In this document: one piece after another, positions 12,101-25,215 of the stretch | How positions within the stretch are numbered: position 1 is the stretch's first letter | Layout of the letters: each line of letters begins with the position of its first letter | Source of the DNA: Paramecium sonneborni | Taxonomy: Eukaryota; Ciliophora; Oligohymenophorea; Peniculida; Parameciidae | Direction: 5' to 3' | NCBI GenBank assembly: GCA_905182985.1 | Contig: CAJJDN010000022.1 | Coordinates: 532,451-596,450, forward strand | DNA length: 64,000 nucleotides | Notes under the pieces: model-generated | Database searches by the model: none | Seen by the model: the letters and a program-made list of their open reading frames with translations, nothing else | Told to the model about the DNA's origin: nothing | Program-made: the position numbers and the translations under genes

Positions 12101-13315
12101 TTTATTCTAATTTATTGGATTTATTCAAATAGGATATGTGTTAGAAATAGTAATACAATATATATGAATTTTATTTATATTTATATATACGATAATATAA
12201 GATTAAATATTAATTATTTTAGATATTAAAATGTTAAGTGGTTTATTATATAGTCCAAATTGGACCTTTGTTGATAAAATATTAAGAGACCCTTAATTAG
12301 TTGATCTTGAATATTTTGTTGGTGGTGGTCCAGGACATGATTGGCTTGCAAAAGTTGTTAGAGTAGATTAATAAAAGTAATCAGAATATAAAATTTATAT
12401 TTATATAGATTTTTAGGTCCAAGAGCTAAATTTGAAAGATAATTTAATGAAGAGCCTAGAACATGGGAAGTATTTTCAGATAATTTTTATCGTCTTACAT
12501 TACTTGCTGGAATTGAAAGATTACTTACTCTTAGATAAGCATATGGAGGATTGAAAACTAGATTTACATTTGGAGATTCTAATACGTATTAAATTGCTTA
12601 AAATTTAGAGCCTGTCTTTAATAAATATTCAATTAAGGATTATTTAAGGGATATTTTAGAGGAGCATTATTAAATGCATTCTAATTTTTGACAGTATGGG
12701 CACATCCATTAGTATATAGTAGAGGTAATGGATATACTTCTCATTATCTATATTCATCATTATTTGAACTTATAACTTATCCTATTGATACCATAAAAAC
12801 AATTATATATTCTGATATCTAAGGAAGATATAAAGGAGCATTTGATGTTATTGAATAAGTAATCTATATCAATTTAATCTATAGGTTTATGCTCGAAATG
12901 GATTTAGTCATTTCTATAGAGGAATTGTATTCAAATTGGCATTCAATGGTACTTTGATCTATCATCTTAGAAATGTCTATGAATAAGATTATCTTTCATA
13001 AGTAAATAAATATATATTCTAATTTATTAGTTAATTTCTACACCTTTATTAGCTATTGGTTATGGATTCTTAACTATCAAAACAAGATTATAATTAGCAA
13101 GTACTGATTTAAGTTTCTAATAAACTAATTAAAAAGGTAGAATAGCTGCTAATTTATTTGCATAAAAAACACCTTTTAGTATCTATAGAGGAGTTATTCC
13201 ATTCTTGTTGTTGACTGATTTCTTCCATTATAAATTATATGCACTCTATTCATCAACTGCACAATCAAGAACTTTGGATGAATTCCTCAATTAATACAAA
13301 CATCAAATAGGAAGT
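12101..13315 (+). repeat. second copy of the 1215-nt duplication
   Basis: Direct repeat of 10885-12099; see the first copy. This copy is continuous with the complete 3' end of the carrier gene. Confidence 0.9.
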
Positions 13316-13342
13316 CCTAAACATGAAAATTTATGGCAATGA
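12231..13342 (+). CDS. divergent mitochondrial carrier (SLC25-type), about 329 aa
   Basis: Mitochondrial carriers move metabolites across the inner membrane using three repeats of two helices. Here the second repeat is clear: TYPIDTIKTIIYSDIQGRY has the PxDxxK motif, followed by YKGAFDVI, ARNGFSHFYRG and a helix. In the third repeat TKTRL-type sequence (IKTRLQLAS) and TPFSIYRGVIPFL are seen; the first repeat is degenerate (FVGGGPGHDWLAK). Introns of 32 nt (12377-12408), 26 and 29 nt are clear; a 35-nt one upstream of YFRGALLNAF is needed for frame and gives an exact 330 codons including the stop. Substrate unknown. The weak first repeat suggests a carrier-like protein with altered transport. 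Confidence 0.75.
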
Positions 13343-13484
13343 TTATCCTAATAATCAATAAAAATGTCAATATTATAAAATTTTAATAATTTATTAATTC
13401 TATTTATCCATTTCATTTTAATCTCCACTTCTTTTTAAAAAATATATATATATATTTATTTTATCAGAATAATTTTATTATATA

Positions 13485-14625
13485 ATGTAAAAATGCTCAT
13501 AAAAATAGGAAGAAATGAAATAAACTTAGTTAAACTATTATTCAAAAAGAAGAAACTAATATAAAAAAAGAAAAATGTCATCTGCATTTTTAAATTAATC
13601 ATTTAATTAAGAGTCTATAAATAAAAATTTTATAAAATGAATGCAAAATTAAAAGATTTAAGATTTTTGTTGAACAATTTCTATCAAAGTTTAATAATAA
13701 GAAAAGTTTAATTTTGATGTTTTTGTTAAATGAAACTTCATTACAAAAAAAAGTTCTTAAATTTTAAAGATTTTCTTTTTTTTTCATAAAATAAAAAAGA
13801 AAATTAATTAAGTCCATATAAATTGATTTTGAATATTAAAACCCAGATGATGATATCAACTATGAATTAGAGCAGTAGTTTTTAGATCAAATTTAAAAAT
13901 AGCTTAGATAAGGTAATATAAAATTGTTAATTCTGAGGAGATCGGTAGTATGGAAAAATTAGCAGATAAAGGATAAGAAAAAAATGAATTACTTAATTAA
14001 TGATTTGAATAATGAATTAATTTTTGAAAAAATTGCAGATTATAAAAATAAGGAGCTGTTTTCAAAAGAATAGTTAAAATTTTCCATAATTATTAATTAA
14101 TCTACGATTGAATACTTAATATATGGAATTATTACATCAAATTTATTAGAATCAAAAATCACAGATGAATTAACTAAACTAAGGTATTAATTTATTTAAA
14201 AAAAATTAATCGAAAGAGAAAAGTTTGCTGAAATTGATAAAAATTAATTAATATTAGTTTAACTTCAGAATTTTCGGAATGATTCAAAAAATAAAGAGAA
14301 AGCTTCAAAGAATAATATCTAAAGTACTTAAATAAAATAAATAAATAATATAATTATAACATAAATCTTTATTTATTTATGTTAATATAAATTATACTCT
14401 TTTAATATGTTTATTTTTTATTCAAATAAAGTATAAAGAAATCAATTCTAATTTTAATTTATATTTCTTATAGAAATAAAAATTTATTATTTTATTTAAG
14501 AAAAACTTCATTTTTTGAAATTACTTTAAAACAAACATTATTTTAGAAGCAAGATTGCTTAAATTAAAAATAAAGAGCAAAAATCGATGAACTCTAATTT
14601 AATAAAAATGTTTAAATAAAATTGA
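13485..14625 (+). CDS. unknown protein, one intron unresolved
   Basis: An ATG at 13485 opens MQKCSQKQEEMKQTQLNYYS; that frame ends at a TGA near 13635. A second, overlapping TGA-only frame is open from about 13520 to the TGA at 14623-14625 and reads as coding (for example RFKIFVEQFLSKFNNKKS and LINDLNNELIFEKIADYKN). The two frames can be joined by an intron of length 1 mod 3; 37- and 43-nt GT..AG candidates exist between 13577 and 13660, both longer than typical here. The protein is lysine-rich and helical with no domain I recognise. The distal third (after 14330) is very AT-rich and may be untranslated if an unseen intron changes frame. Confidence 0.45.
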
Positions 14626-14836
14626 TACCAAAAAAATAAAGAGTTTTTTTTTAAATTATTGTTTAGTTCAATTTTTTATATATTATGACATAAAATTCAC
14701 TAAAAGAAATAATTAATGCAGTTATGAACATAGTGATATTGAATAAATATTATAAGTTCATTATTTTAGTGAATATTTATGATCTGTATTTTTATTATCT
14801 TTCAATAATAAAGATAATTGTATTTATTTCTACAAA

Positions 14837-16069
14837 ATGGATAATCAAACTAATATAAGGCCAAAAATATTTATACAAATACAAAATGACCTTAAGAAAT
14901 AGTTTTATTCAGATGATGATGCTGACTTAACTCCGAAAAGACCTTTGATTGCAAAGCCGTCAAAGTTTTCAAGAGGAGAAGGATAACAGTTTTAAACTGA
15001 TGATTCTGATAATACACCTATGAAATAAATATTCCCATATTCACCTAAAGGATAAAATAAATTATCAAAATTTAAACAGAAGGAGAGTCACATAGAAAAA
15101 GATTCGGATATTTAATTTGACTCAAATGAAGAAGAAAAAAAAGAATAAGCTATAAAAATTTAAACAAATCAAAAAACTGAACCTGAATATGACATTTAGT
15201 AGATGTCCAAATAAATGGAATAAAAATATCAAAATCCTAAGTAACCATTTAAACATACACCAATATAAAAGTCAAATTCCTCTAAGCAAGTTGTTAATAA
15301 GCATCTTCATATCAAAGATCATCCATTTAGACATTTAGTTTATGGCAAAAATATTAATTAAAATGAGTTTTTGAGATTTTTGTAAATCGTATAGAGTGGA
15401 CTATTATATGCATGTAATTCTTTAAAAGGACCATCAGAAAAATTTCTTAGAAGTAGATTTATTAGACTTAAAGAATCTAATTAAAGGAAATCTAAATTAT
15501 TAATCCTAGATTTAGATGAAACCTTGATTCATAGTTGTTCATCTAGAGACTCTCCTTAAGTCACTATCTAATTATAAGATGATGAAGATAAAGTTGATGT
15601 AATATTTATAAATATTTATCTTTAGTTATGTTTCAACATTAGACCATTTTGTTAAGAATTTTTAAAAGAAATGTCTAACTACTATAATATTTATTTATTT
15701 ACAGCTTCTTCAGAGCTATATGCTAATGCTATTGTTAATCATTTAGATCCTAAAAGATAATATATCAATGATATATTGTGCAGAAATAATTGCTTTGAAA
15801 CTAAAAATGGATTTTTTATTAAAGATTTAAGAATTATAACCAATAGACCTTTAAAAGATATAGTGATTGTTGATAATCTTCCTCATTCATTTGGATTATA
15901 ATTAGAAAATGGAATACCAATTTTAGAATACTTATTCAATCCGAAAGATGAAGAATTGAAATATTTGTAAAAATATCTTATTCAATTGAGTAAGGAAGAT
16001 GATGTAAGAACTTTTAATAAAGAAAATCTCAAATTAATTAATTTAATTGATTTTAAACTTAATATCTGA
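14837..16069 (+). CDS. FCP1/SCP-type (CTD small phosphatase-like) protein phosphatase, about 401 aa
   Basis: HAD-family phosphatase of the NIF/SCP group, which dephosphorylates serines, classically on the RNA polymerase II tail. The catalytic motif DxDxT reads LILDLDETLIHS. Downstream come IRPFCQEFLKEM, YLFTASSELYANAIVNHLDP and IVDNLPHSFGLQLENGIPI, matching the conserved order of the domain, with LQKYL..LSKEDDVR at the end. A 27-nt intron (15599-15625) lies inside the domain and its removal gives 402 codons. The N-terminal half (about 200 residues) is a disordered, Ser/Lys/Asp-rich tail, longer than in animal SCPs. A second, shorter paralogue lies at 52645-53512. Confidence 0.9.
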
Positions 16070-16346
16070 AACTAATAATCTAATTGATTGTTAATAATTC
16101 TTATATATAAATACCTTAAGTTTTATATACTATCTATATTGTTAAAACTATCATTTTTATTCCTATTTTTGATTATTTTTCTTTCATTTTTATTTATTTT
16201 TTATTTATTCATTTGTTAAATAATAAAAAATAGAAGTATCTTTAAAAAATAAATTAATAATAAAAGATTATCTAAAATATTTTTAATATATAAAAAATTA
16301 AAAAGTAAAATCTATATTTGAATTAAAGTGAATTTAATAATAATTT

Positions 16347-18962
16347 ATGTTAAAATTAGATCAATAAGAATTAATTATACAAAGAATTAAATCAAAAAAG
16401 CCAATATTCAAGACAATAGGCGAAATAGAGTAATTAAAGCATTAATTTCTTTTAGACAATTTCCTAAGTTAATTAAAAGTAGAGAAGCAATTCAAAAATC
16501 AATTTTATCGTAAATTCAAAGATCAGTTTCAAATATTGATATGGATCCATTGACATATGGTTAAAAAGAATTAAAAGATGTTATGAATTAGTTAGAAGAA
16601 TAATTAAAAACTGTTTTCTTGCCATAATTAACTTTAGATGAGAAAAAAAAATCAAAATTTTTGATGAAATAAGAATCTAAGCAATTAGATTATGAAGAAA
16701 GTAATCATCAAAAGAAATAGAGAGTGGATAAAAACAAATGTAGGAAATGTAAATAATCAACTATTCCTATGATATTAAATTTATTATAACAAACAGAAAA
16801 TTAAGACACAAATCCTCATGTTACTATGAAATCTATTAGATAACAAATAGTATAAAAATCATAGAAAAAAGAAGAATAATCAGAATCTAAAGTACCTTAT
16901 ATTGCTTTTGATTATTCTGACCGAATTATTATATGTAAAAGATGCAGATTTAAATTTCATGCAGAATGTGTATAAGTACTTGATAATATTAATGATTGGA
17001 TTTGTGATTATTGTTTAGATAGAATTTAGGAACTTAAAAGTTCTAATTAATGGGATTATATAAATAATAAACAATTGAAATAACAGATATGTCCAACATC
17101 TGAATAAAAAAAGATTAATTTATCATTATTAGAAAAAATTTAGAAAAAATAAAAAATTTTTATTATTGAAGAAATGGAAATTACTCCATTTAAACCTATT
17201 GATTAGATATCTGATTTCTTAAGAAAGTATCCAATTTATAGAGGTTAGAATGGAAAAATAAAATATCCTGTTTTAGAGAAATTAGCACTTGATTATCCAG
17301 ACATTTTGGAAATTAAATAGAAACCATAACCATATATGATTAATTCAAATATGGTTGAAGATATACTTAAAATTTAAACAAGTTATTAAATATTATTTCC
17401 TCATTGTTAAACTCCACAAAATGTTAATTAGGATTATATTGAAAAAAATTTCTATGAAATTCTTATGAATTTGCTTATGGAATATTTTAATGAATTTATT
17501 TTATCAGATGTAGTTAAATTTGAAAGATATTGTAATTAAGCAAATATATAAGCAAATGCTTTTTTAGAGTTAATGAATTATTTATATATTCATTAAGAAA
17601 GTTAAATGAAAGATTTAATAAAGAAAACTTGGATAGAATGTGTTATTTAAATTGATTAAATAATTAATTTTGATTGTGAATCAAATATTAATAAAATTGA
17701 TTTTAATATTTTAGAGTTTTAAGATTAAATAAACATATTAAGTATATTAACTGAGGGTTTGTATGATTTGGATAAAATGAAGGATTAAATAAAATAAAAA
17801 GATTCTTCATCAAATTACAGACAATGTAAATTTCAATTTTATATTAGCAAATCTAAAAATATTATTTTAGTAAAATTAATCTGCATATATAAATTGTGGA
17901 ACATATCTTGGATAAGATGCAGATGAATAATAATATTTTTATTTTACTCATGTTCCTAGTTCTATCTTTGTTGAAACAATGACAGGATGGGGTTAATATA
18001 CTCTTTCTGATTTATCTGAATTGATGAATGCTCTAAATATTTAGGGAGTTAATGAATCAAACTTACTAGAAAATTTAGAATTAATAAGTTAAGTTAAATT
18101 ATTTGATAATACAACTCCAATAAAATCATAGAATCGATTAATACAAAGTATTTGTTAACCAATAAATAGAATAGTAATATAATCTAGAAATTATAGAAGT
18201 TATTGAATAGTTTTTACTTACTGAAGAAGCATATACAAAATATTTACAATCTAAAAACTTGATTTGGATAGATAATAATTAAAAGTAAAATTTTTATCAA
18301 TTACTAAAAAATGAGAAATAACTTTAATCTTTAGAATAAGCACTAAAAATATTTTTAAATGGATTATTATTACTAAAATCAAATGATGGATAATATGTAA
18401 AACCATTCAAGATATTTAAATAAAACTTTGAACTAGTTAATTAATTAGCAATATATGTGGATAATGCATCATCTTAACATTGTATTTATATTTCTTTAAT
18501 TACTTTGAATTTGTTATTAGAATAGTATTAACAATATTAATAATAAAAAGTATTAAAAAATAAGAGAAGCTAGGCTTAACGAAAAATTACTTAAAAAGTT
18601 AATTAAAAAGAAATTAAACCAATAAAAAAAAAAACTAAATTAAAAGCTATTGAAGATGATTCAATTGAATAAGAATAAAGTCCTTAATATCCTAATAGCT
18701 TAGCTAATAAAAGAGTAAAAAGAGAAAATGCTGGAAAAAAGTATTTATAAATCTGTATATATTTAGTCCAAATATTAATTTTGATTAATAAATGAAAAAT
18801 CAAAAAAAAATATTTTGTACATCCTGTAAGAAATAGTTTTCATAGTCTTCTTAAAGTTTTTAATGTTCCAGATGTAATAAACCATTTCATTAAGAATGCT
18901 TATAATTAAGAAAAGATTATTGTAAGAATTGTGTTAGAAATAACAGCAAGAAATAAAAATGA
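16347..18962 (+). CDS. chromatin protein with two PHD fingers and a WHIM-like region, about 839 aa
   Basis: PHD fingers read histone-tail modifications. The first (C-x2-C near KCRKCKQS, then ICKRCRFKFHAECVQVL and DWICDYCLD) has the C4HC3 pattern with a long insert between its first cysteine pairs; a second sits at the C-terminus (FCTSCKKQF, FQCSRCNKPFHQECLQL, DYCKNCV). Between them GTYLGQDADEQQYFYF followed by SSIFVE resembles the WHIM motif of ISWI-partner proteins such as ACF1/BAZ. Introns of 26 (16430-16455), 22, 22 and 26 nt leave exactly 840 codons. Likely a nuclear remodelling-complex subunit; the WHIM call is tentative, the PHD fingers are firm. Confidence 0.85.
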
Positions 18963-19167
18963 GGCTTTTCCGTTAATAAGCTTAATTAATCATAGTATAT
19001 TAATTTTATTTAAATATTTATTAAACATCTAATGTTTGATCTTAATAAATTTTAGATTATATCTAATATTTTATATTTATAGATTAATGGTTATATCAAA
19101 TAAAAAAAATCATGTACTCAGAATATCAAAAGAATAGATTGTAATAAAATAACAAAAATCATACTAA

Positions 19168-21428
19168 TCATAATACCAAAAAATCTTCAATATTATCATT
19201 TAAATCTTAAGTTTTCTTTAAACACTCATTAATTTCTCTTTCAAATTTAAGAAATTTATTATCTTAATTATTTTAATTTAAGAGAACTGTCGACAAAAAA
19301 CATTTATAAAGTTATTCTAAATTTAATTTTAACTCCTCAGATTATTTATGTATCATAGTCACAGCAATTTTTAAATCTGAATTTTCTTATTACTTTTCAT
19401 ATTGATTTTATATACCATATATTAAATTGGTTAAGGCTTTGGTTTAAAATAATTTAAACCTTTTGTAAAAAAGGATGGAGTTTTAGACTGTTTTGAATTT
19501 TAGCTCTCAACATCAGAATGAATAGATGAATCTAAATTATTAACTTCCCCTACAGGTGTTTTTGAAATGCTTTGATTTAATATTTATTTCTGCATATTTG
19601 GAAGAGGTTATTACTTTAATGGTTGAAGCAATTTAGAAATCTACTAATTTTCATTTTGTAATTATTTAATTATTTAATTTTGATCATTCATTTTCTAAGT
19701 ATTATTTAATTATTACTTATTTTAATATTTAATTTTATTGTTCTAATCGATTTAATTCGCTTATTGCAATAGCTCTTTTTTCTAAATGTTATTGATTAGT
19801 CAATCTTTATTTTTCCAATTCTTAATTCTATTCATTAATCATTATCATGTTTTCAGCTAATTTTTATTTTAATTCACTTGTTTTTTAAGTTAATCTATTA
19901 TATTATTAATAAATTATTACTCTAATATAGTTTATTCTAATTTTGAAATTTATATTTCTTTTTCCATAACAATTTCTGGATTTATTGATATCTCTGATGA
20001 AATAGTACTTTAAGTTGTTTATTATAACTAATGAATTTATTCTTCAAGTTAAATAATTTTAGCTTAATAATCTTATTCTTATTATTATAATTATAATTTT
20101 ATTTATTTAAATTTATCTTTTTAATCGTCGAATATTTCTTTTTCTTATTTTCTTTTTTCTTTATAAGCATCTAATTATTATTATAAAAGATTATTATTTT
20201 CAAACAGTTTTGTAGCTTCTGATTTATATTAATTTAATTCTCTTTCACTTCTAAGTAACTATATTATATGAATAATATTACTTCTTTATATTTTTATTCT
20301 GATTTAAGTTCTTCATGATTTAATTTAGTTTCTAAATCTCGAACTTTATTATTAAAAAGTTCAGTTTATTTATTTATTTCAGTTTTCTACTCTTCAATTT
20401 ACTACAAAAGTTTAGAATTCTCTGATTAAATCTTTTAAATTTCTTTTTACAGTTCATTTACTAATCCTATTAATTCTTCTTTTAGCTTTTCTTTTTCATC
20501 TTCTTTAATTTAATTCAATTTTTAAAATTCTTATAATATATCCTAATATTTTATTTAAATTTCTTAAAGTTATGAATCAATACCCTTTTTTTCATTAACT
20601 ACTTGTTCAATTTGATTTTATAATTAACAAACTAATTATTATTATGTGTTTTTTTGATTATTAATTTTTTCTTTTAATTATTTTTCAGATTCTAAAGATG
20701 CCAATAAATCTTAATTTTCAGATTGTAAATTAGCAACATTCTATAAAGTCTTTTCTATTTAATCTTTTAAATGTTGAACTTCTTCTGATTAATAACATCT
20801 ACTGGATTAAGCAGGAAGATTCTCTACAAACATTAATATAGAATCATCTATCTATTAAAGTAATTCATGTAATAATGTTGCACTAACTTTATTTATTTTT
20901 AATATGTACCTTCATTATCATTTTCATATCCTATTTAATCATTATAATTTTCTAAAAAGTCATTCATTATGTCTTTTATAGTATTATATAAAGATTCTTT
21001 TAATTCCTGACATTTTTTTTCTTAAAATTCTTAAGGCATTTACATCTTTTAAAGTGCTAAAATCTATTATTTGTATTTTTAGCATTCTTTACTGAATTTC
21101 TCTTTTTCCTAATATTCCCCTTCATATTTCTTTAGAATTTCCATTTGACTCATTTTATATTACTCAACTTCATCCATTAATTATTTCCTTTCTACTTAAA
21201 GAATCTCTACTTTTTAAAATATAGGTTCAATTTCAACTCTTTACTATTCATAACTAATTTTTTTTGGAATTCATACACTTTTCTTAAATCATTTATATAC
21301 TATTCTTGCTTTACAGATTATTCATTAGCTTTCTTTGATTCATAATTATACTTTTTAACAACAAGTGAATCAAAATCTAAATATTGTGTAGGCTATTTCT
21401 TTTATTCTTTTTTTGAAAATAATGACAT
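19168..21428 (-). CDS. long coiled-coil protein
   Basis: Starts MSLFSKKEQKKQPTQYLDFD. Most of the protein is continuous coiled coil rich in Glu, Lys, Gln, Asn and Leu, with repeated heptads such as EEVQHLKDQIEKTLQNVANL. The C-terminal 120 residues differ: a Ser-rich linker (SSIHSDVESQNSKQ), then FFTKGLNYFKPKP and a final helical block (IAVTMIHKQSEELKLNLEQL). Several short introns are present, for example a 23-nt one just before the final block; not all were placed. The layout (head, long rod, short conserved tail) resembles golgins or basal-body rods, but no GRIP or other targeting motif was confirmed. Confidence 0.6.
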
Positions 21429-21921
21429 TTTATTTATAGTTTAAAAAATAATGAAATTCAAATAAAACTTACATCTATCTCATTTAAAATCTATGTTTTA
21501 TATAACATAGAATGTCAAGAACATATAATTAATTATAATTTATTCATTTTTTAGAGTCTTGCATTTAAATATTTTTGTATTATATAGTAAGATTCTGTCA
21601 GATGTGAAAACCTATTAAATATGGTTTGTTATAATTGAGAAGTTGTTTAAAATTCATATTTTTAGATTTTGTAATGAAAAGAAATAGAGTAAATGAGATT
21701 AATAGTTAAAAAAATAAAATTTAAAGTAAAATTTGAAATATATATAAACTTTGTATTATTATTTATCTTCAAAAGATTCAATGCCGAATTTCTGGGATTT
21801 AATTTAATACAATTATTAATAAATTATAAAATTTAACAAATAAATATGCTTTATTCTCTACCTAAATATCTGACTGCAAAATATAATAATCATCCATGTG
21901 AGAATATAGAATCATTTGAAA

Positions 21922-24900
21922 ATGCATACAAAAACAACCTTTTTTAATGGTATTGAATCAAAATTCTCAATATTACTGAAAGTGGACTACTTGCATGTCA
22001 CTTTTTGTTCTTACGATATATATATATATTATTAATTGTGGTAATTTTTTAGGGCTAAGAAATAAAAAGTTAATGAAATAGCTGTTGTTTCTAAAAAGAT
22101 TACAACTTTTATCATTAGAATGTATATGTATGATTTGTAAGTGGAAAGATGCAATTATGCTTTATATCAAGATAATCCAAGGTAAGAAGTGTAATAAATA
22201 TAAATTAGATTCCCTTCAATAACAGAAGATATAAAAGGAGCATGTTTAGTTCGTAAAAGACGCAGTCATGAAGAAGAAAATTTGCATTTAGAATAGGTAT
22301 CTTTTAATTATAATTAATATTAGAAATTATTATCAAAAATTTATATAGTTGATCAGGATGAAATTTTTGAGAAATTTTGTTTATAAGGTTCTTTAGAAGA
22401 TAATTTAAACTTATTGATGGAATGTTCAAATGGTCTTGCATTTTCTTCTTAACCAAAAGTTTCATTTAATTATATTTCAAAATAATTTATTGTAAATGAT
22501 GCTATATGGTTTAATCCAAAAACATTTTAATCTTGTGCTGGTTGGATTATAAATGAATTTGAGAAATCAATTGCATTATTGTATAAAATAATTTGTATTA
22601 ATATAATAGATATTATGAATATCAATAAGGATGTATAGAGGAAAACAATTAAAATAAGAATGATGATCTTAAAAGATTTTGGATTTAAGATTTTGAGTTA
22701 AGAACTAAGATTTTGAATTAAATTCCTTAAATATGTAAAGAATTTAAGAATGCACCTAAAAAAAAGAATTGTAAATAAGAAGATATTTTATGGACTCAAC
22801 TTATTTTAAAGTAATCTTCATAATAAAATGATAAATAAAAAAATAATCAAGATTAAAATATTTAAATGATGTTATTATCAATAAATGAAAAGGATGTTTC
22901 TAAAATATTTATTAATAATGAATTAGATATTATGAATTATATGCCTCTTGAGTAAGTGTTAACAATTTAGAAATTATGTTAGAAAAGAATATTGAGACTT
23001 ATAAAAGATCATTATAAAGAGAAATTATTAAAAGAATTATAAGATATTGAGGGTAAGGAAAAGAAAAAAATAATAGAGTAAAAAAAAAAATCTAAAAAAC
23101 ATAAAAAGTAAAAAAATAAGAATGAATAAAAAAAATTAAATATGAATTAAGAGAAATGTAATAGTTTTGAGTTAGCTGATAAGCAAGACACAACATAAGA
23201 TGATGTTCATTGTAATGAATATGAATTGGATAAACATGGAAAGTAATATTAAAATATTATCATTTAAAGTTCATGTTAAGAGATCAGGACAAATGCTAAA
23301 GTTTCTATAAAATCAGAGATTACTTAAATAAATATTTAAGAATAGAATATAATTGAAGAAGCCAATCAAATACTTGATGCTGAAACTATTATAGACTTAA
23401 GTAATAATACTTAAAATGAAGATGATGAAAATTGGGTTGTAATTACTGCACCTAAAAAATAAAAAAAGAAATCTAATCGTAAATTTAATACATCATAAGA
23501 AAATGAATACAAAAATTAAAAATCTCTTTAGAAACCTATTTCTCAAACATTCATGGAATAATCCGTTAAATCAAAACCTCATGACTAAGAACTTTTTTCG
23601 AGCTAAAAATGCTAAAAAAGCAATACATAGGGTATTGAAACTATAAAATAAGATATATAAGTTGTAAAAATAGAGAAATCACAAAAATAGGAAAATTAAG
23701 AAATTGAGAATCGAACATCACAACATTATTAAAAAAATAATCAAATTTGTTAATCAAAGTTTGAAGAAGCAAAAAACTCTCATTCTCCTGTGTAGTTATT
23801 ATAAATTGTAGATTTGAGTCTTTAAATTCCTTAAGAAAGTGAAAAATCATTTTAAAAAAATATTAATATTAATAATCAATAGGATGTGTAAAATACAATT
23901 TATAAATAACCAATAAAAGAAGATTAAATAGATTATAATATAATGAATTAAGCAAGAGTTTTGATGATTAAAAAACTTGATATGGATATGAGAGAATTTA
24001 ATGATATGATTTTATGCTAGAATCAATAAATTTTAAAATTAAGAAAGATAATTTATGACAGATTATAATTTGTTATAAATTATCTATTTAGAGGTTTAAT
24101 TCATCATATATTTTAGTTAGATTCTAATTCTTAAGTTCGTCTTTTTGGTTCATGTGCCACTGGTTTAGCCCTTTAAGAAAGTGATATAGATATAGGAATA
24201 ACAGGATTTGAGATGTGTCCAGTCTCTTAATTAAATATTCCTATTTAAAAACTAACAGAATTTCTTTAAAAAATGAGATGGGTTAACAATATAATGTAAT
24301 TTAATTTATAATATTATTTAGTGCAATAACTTCCTCAAATATGCCATTAATAAAATTATAAGTAGATCCTACTATTTCATTTGTATAGTCCTCTTTACCT
24401 ATAGGTTTACCTTATATAGATCTCATTATCAAGTAATAAATTTAATTATTAATATAGTCCTGATGAAGATGTACATAGATAAGTATTTAGTGTTGATATT
24501 AGTTTTTTTTAATTTTCAGGTCTCAAATAAAATCAACATTTAGGATTAATTTCAACTGAATTAACTTTATAATGGTTATCATTTTATTGTGAATTAAGAC
24601 CAATTGTTTTACTATTCAAAAGTTTATTGAAAAAAAGAGGATTAAATGATTAATATAAAGGAGGAATATCTTCGTTTTGCATTATTTAAATGGTTTTAGC
24701 ATTTCTAGAATGCTTTTATCATTAAAATCAAGCTTCATCTATAGGATATACAACTTATAATTTTTTGAAGTTCTATGGAACTGAATTTGATCCTAAAACT
24801 ACTGGAATTAGTTATAAAGGATTTAATGAGAAGTAATAAATTATTTTATTTAATTATAGTCCATTTTATGATTTAAACGAATTTGATGATTAATCTGAAA

Positions 24901-25139
24901 TTACAATAGTATCTCCTATCACAAATGAAATAATTAGTTCAGCATCATCATTTGTTTTAACTATATTATAAGATTTAAAGGCATTATATTAAGCAACAGA
25001 AAATGAAGTAATCTTTTTTTATGAGAAATTAAAATACAATAAAAAAAAGAAAGGAAAGAAAGAGGAACGAAATTTATTTTAAAAGGAATTGAATAGACTT
25101 CGACCTCTTTTTAGCACTACTGTATATAATAAAACTTGA
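21922..25139 (+). CDS. Trf4/PAPD5-type non-canonical poly(A) polymerase with long N-terminal extension, about 1035 aa
   Basis: Trf4-type enzymes add short A or U tails that mark RNAs for decay or processing. The catalytic core is in the last 380 residues: LFGSCATGLALQESDIDIG has the GS helix and the DxD metal-binding pair, SFSVDISF-type sequence (FSVDISF) supplies the third Asp, and RGLNDQYKGGISSF is the Trf4 signature for nucleotide binding. Introns of 29, 26, 25 and 27 nt leave exactly 1036 codons from the ATG at 21922; a further 27-nt GT..AG stretch near 22183 may also be an intron. The roughly 650-residue N-terminal part is not a known domain: a partly ordered region (LVRKRRSHEEENLHLEQ, WFNPKTFQSCAGWIINEFE) then a Lys/Gln-rich coil. 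No zinc knuckles seen. Confidence 0.85.
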
Positions 25140-25215
25140 TTTTAATTATTTAAGTAAATAATTTACCATATTTGGTTAAGTAGTTAACAATTCTTAATTC
25201 TTATAAATTCTTTAT

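Noticed and set aside
21846..21921. Start of the Trf4-like gene at 21846
   Set aside because: That ATG is in a different frame and meets a TGA; the ATG at 21922 gives an exact codon count with the inferred introns.
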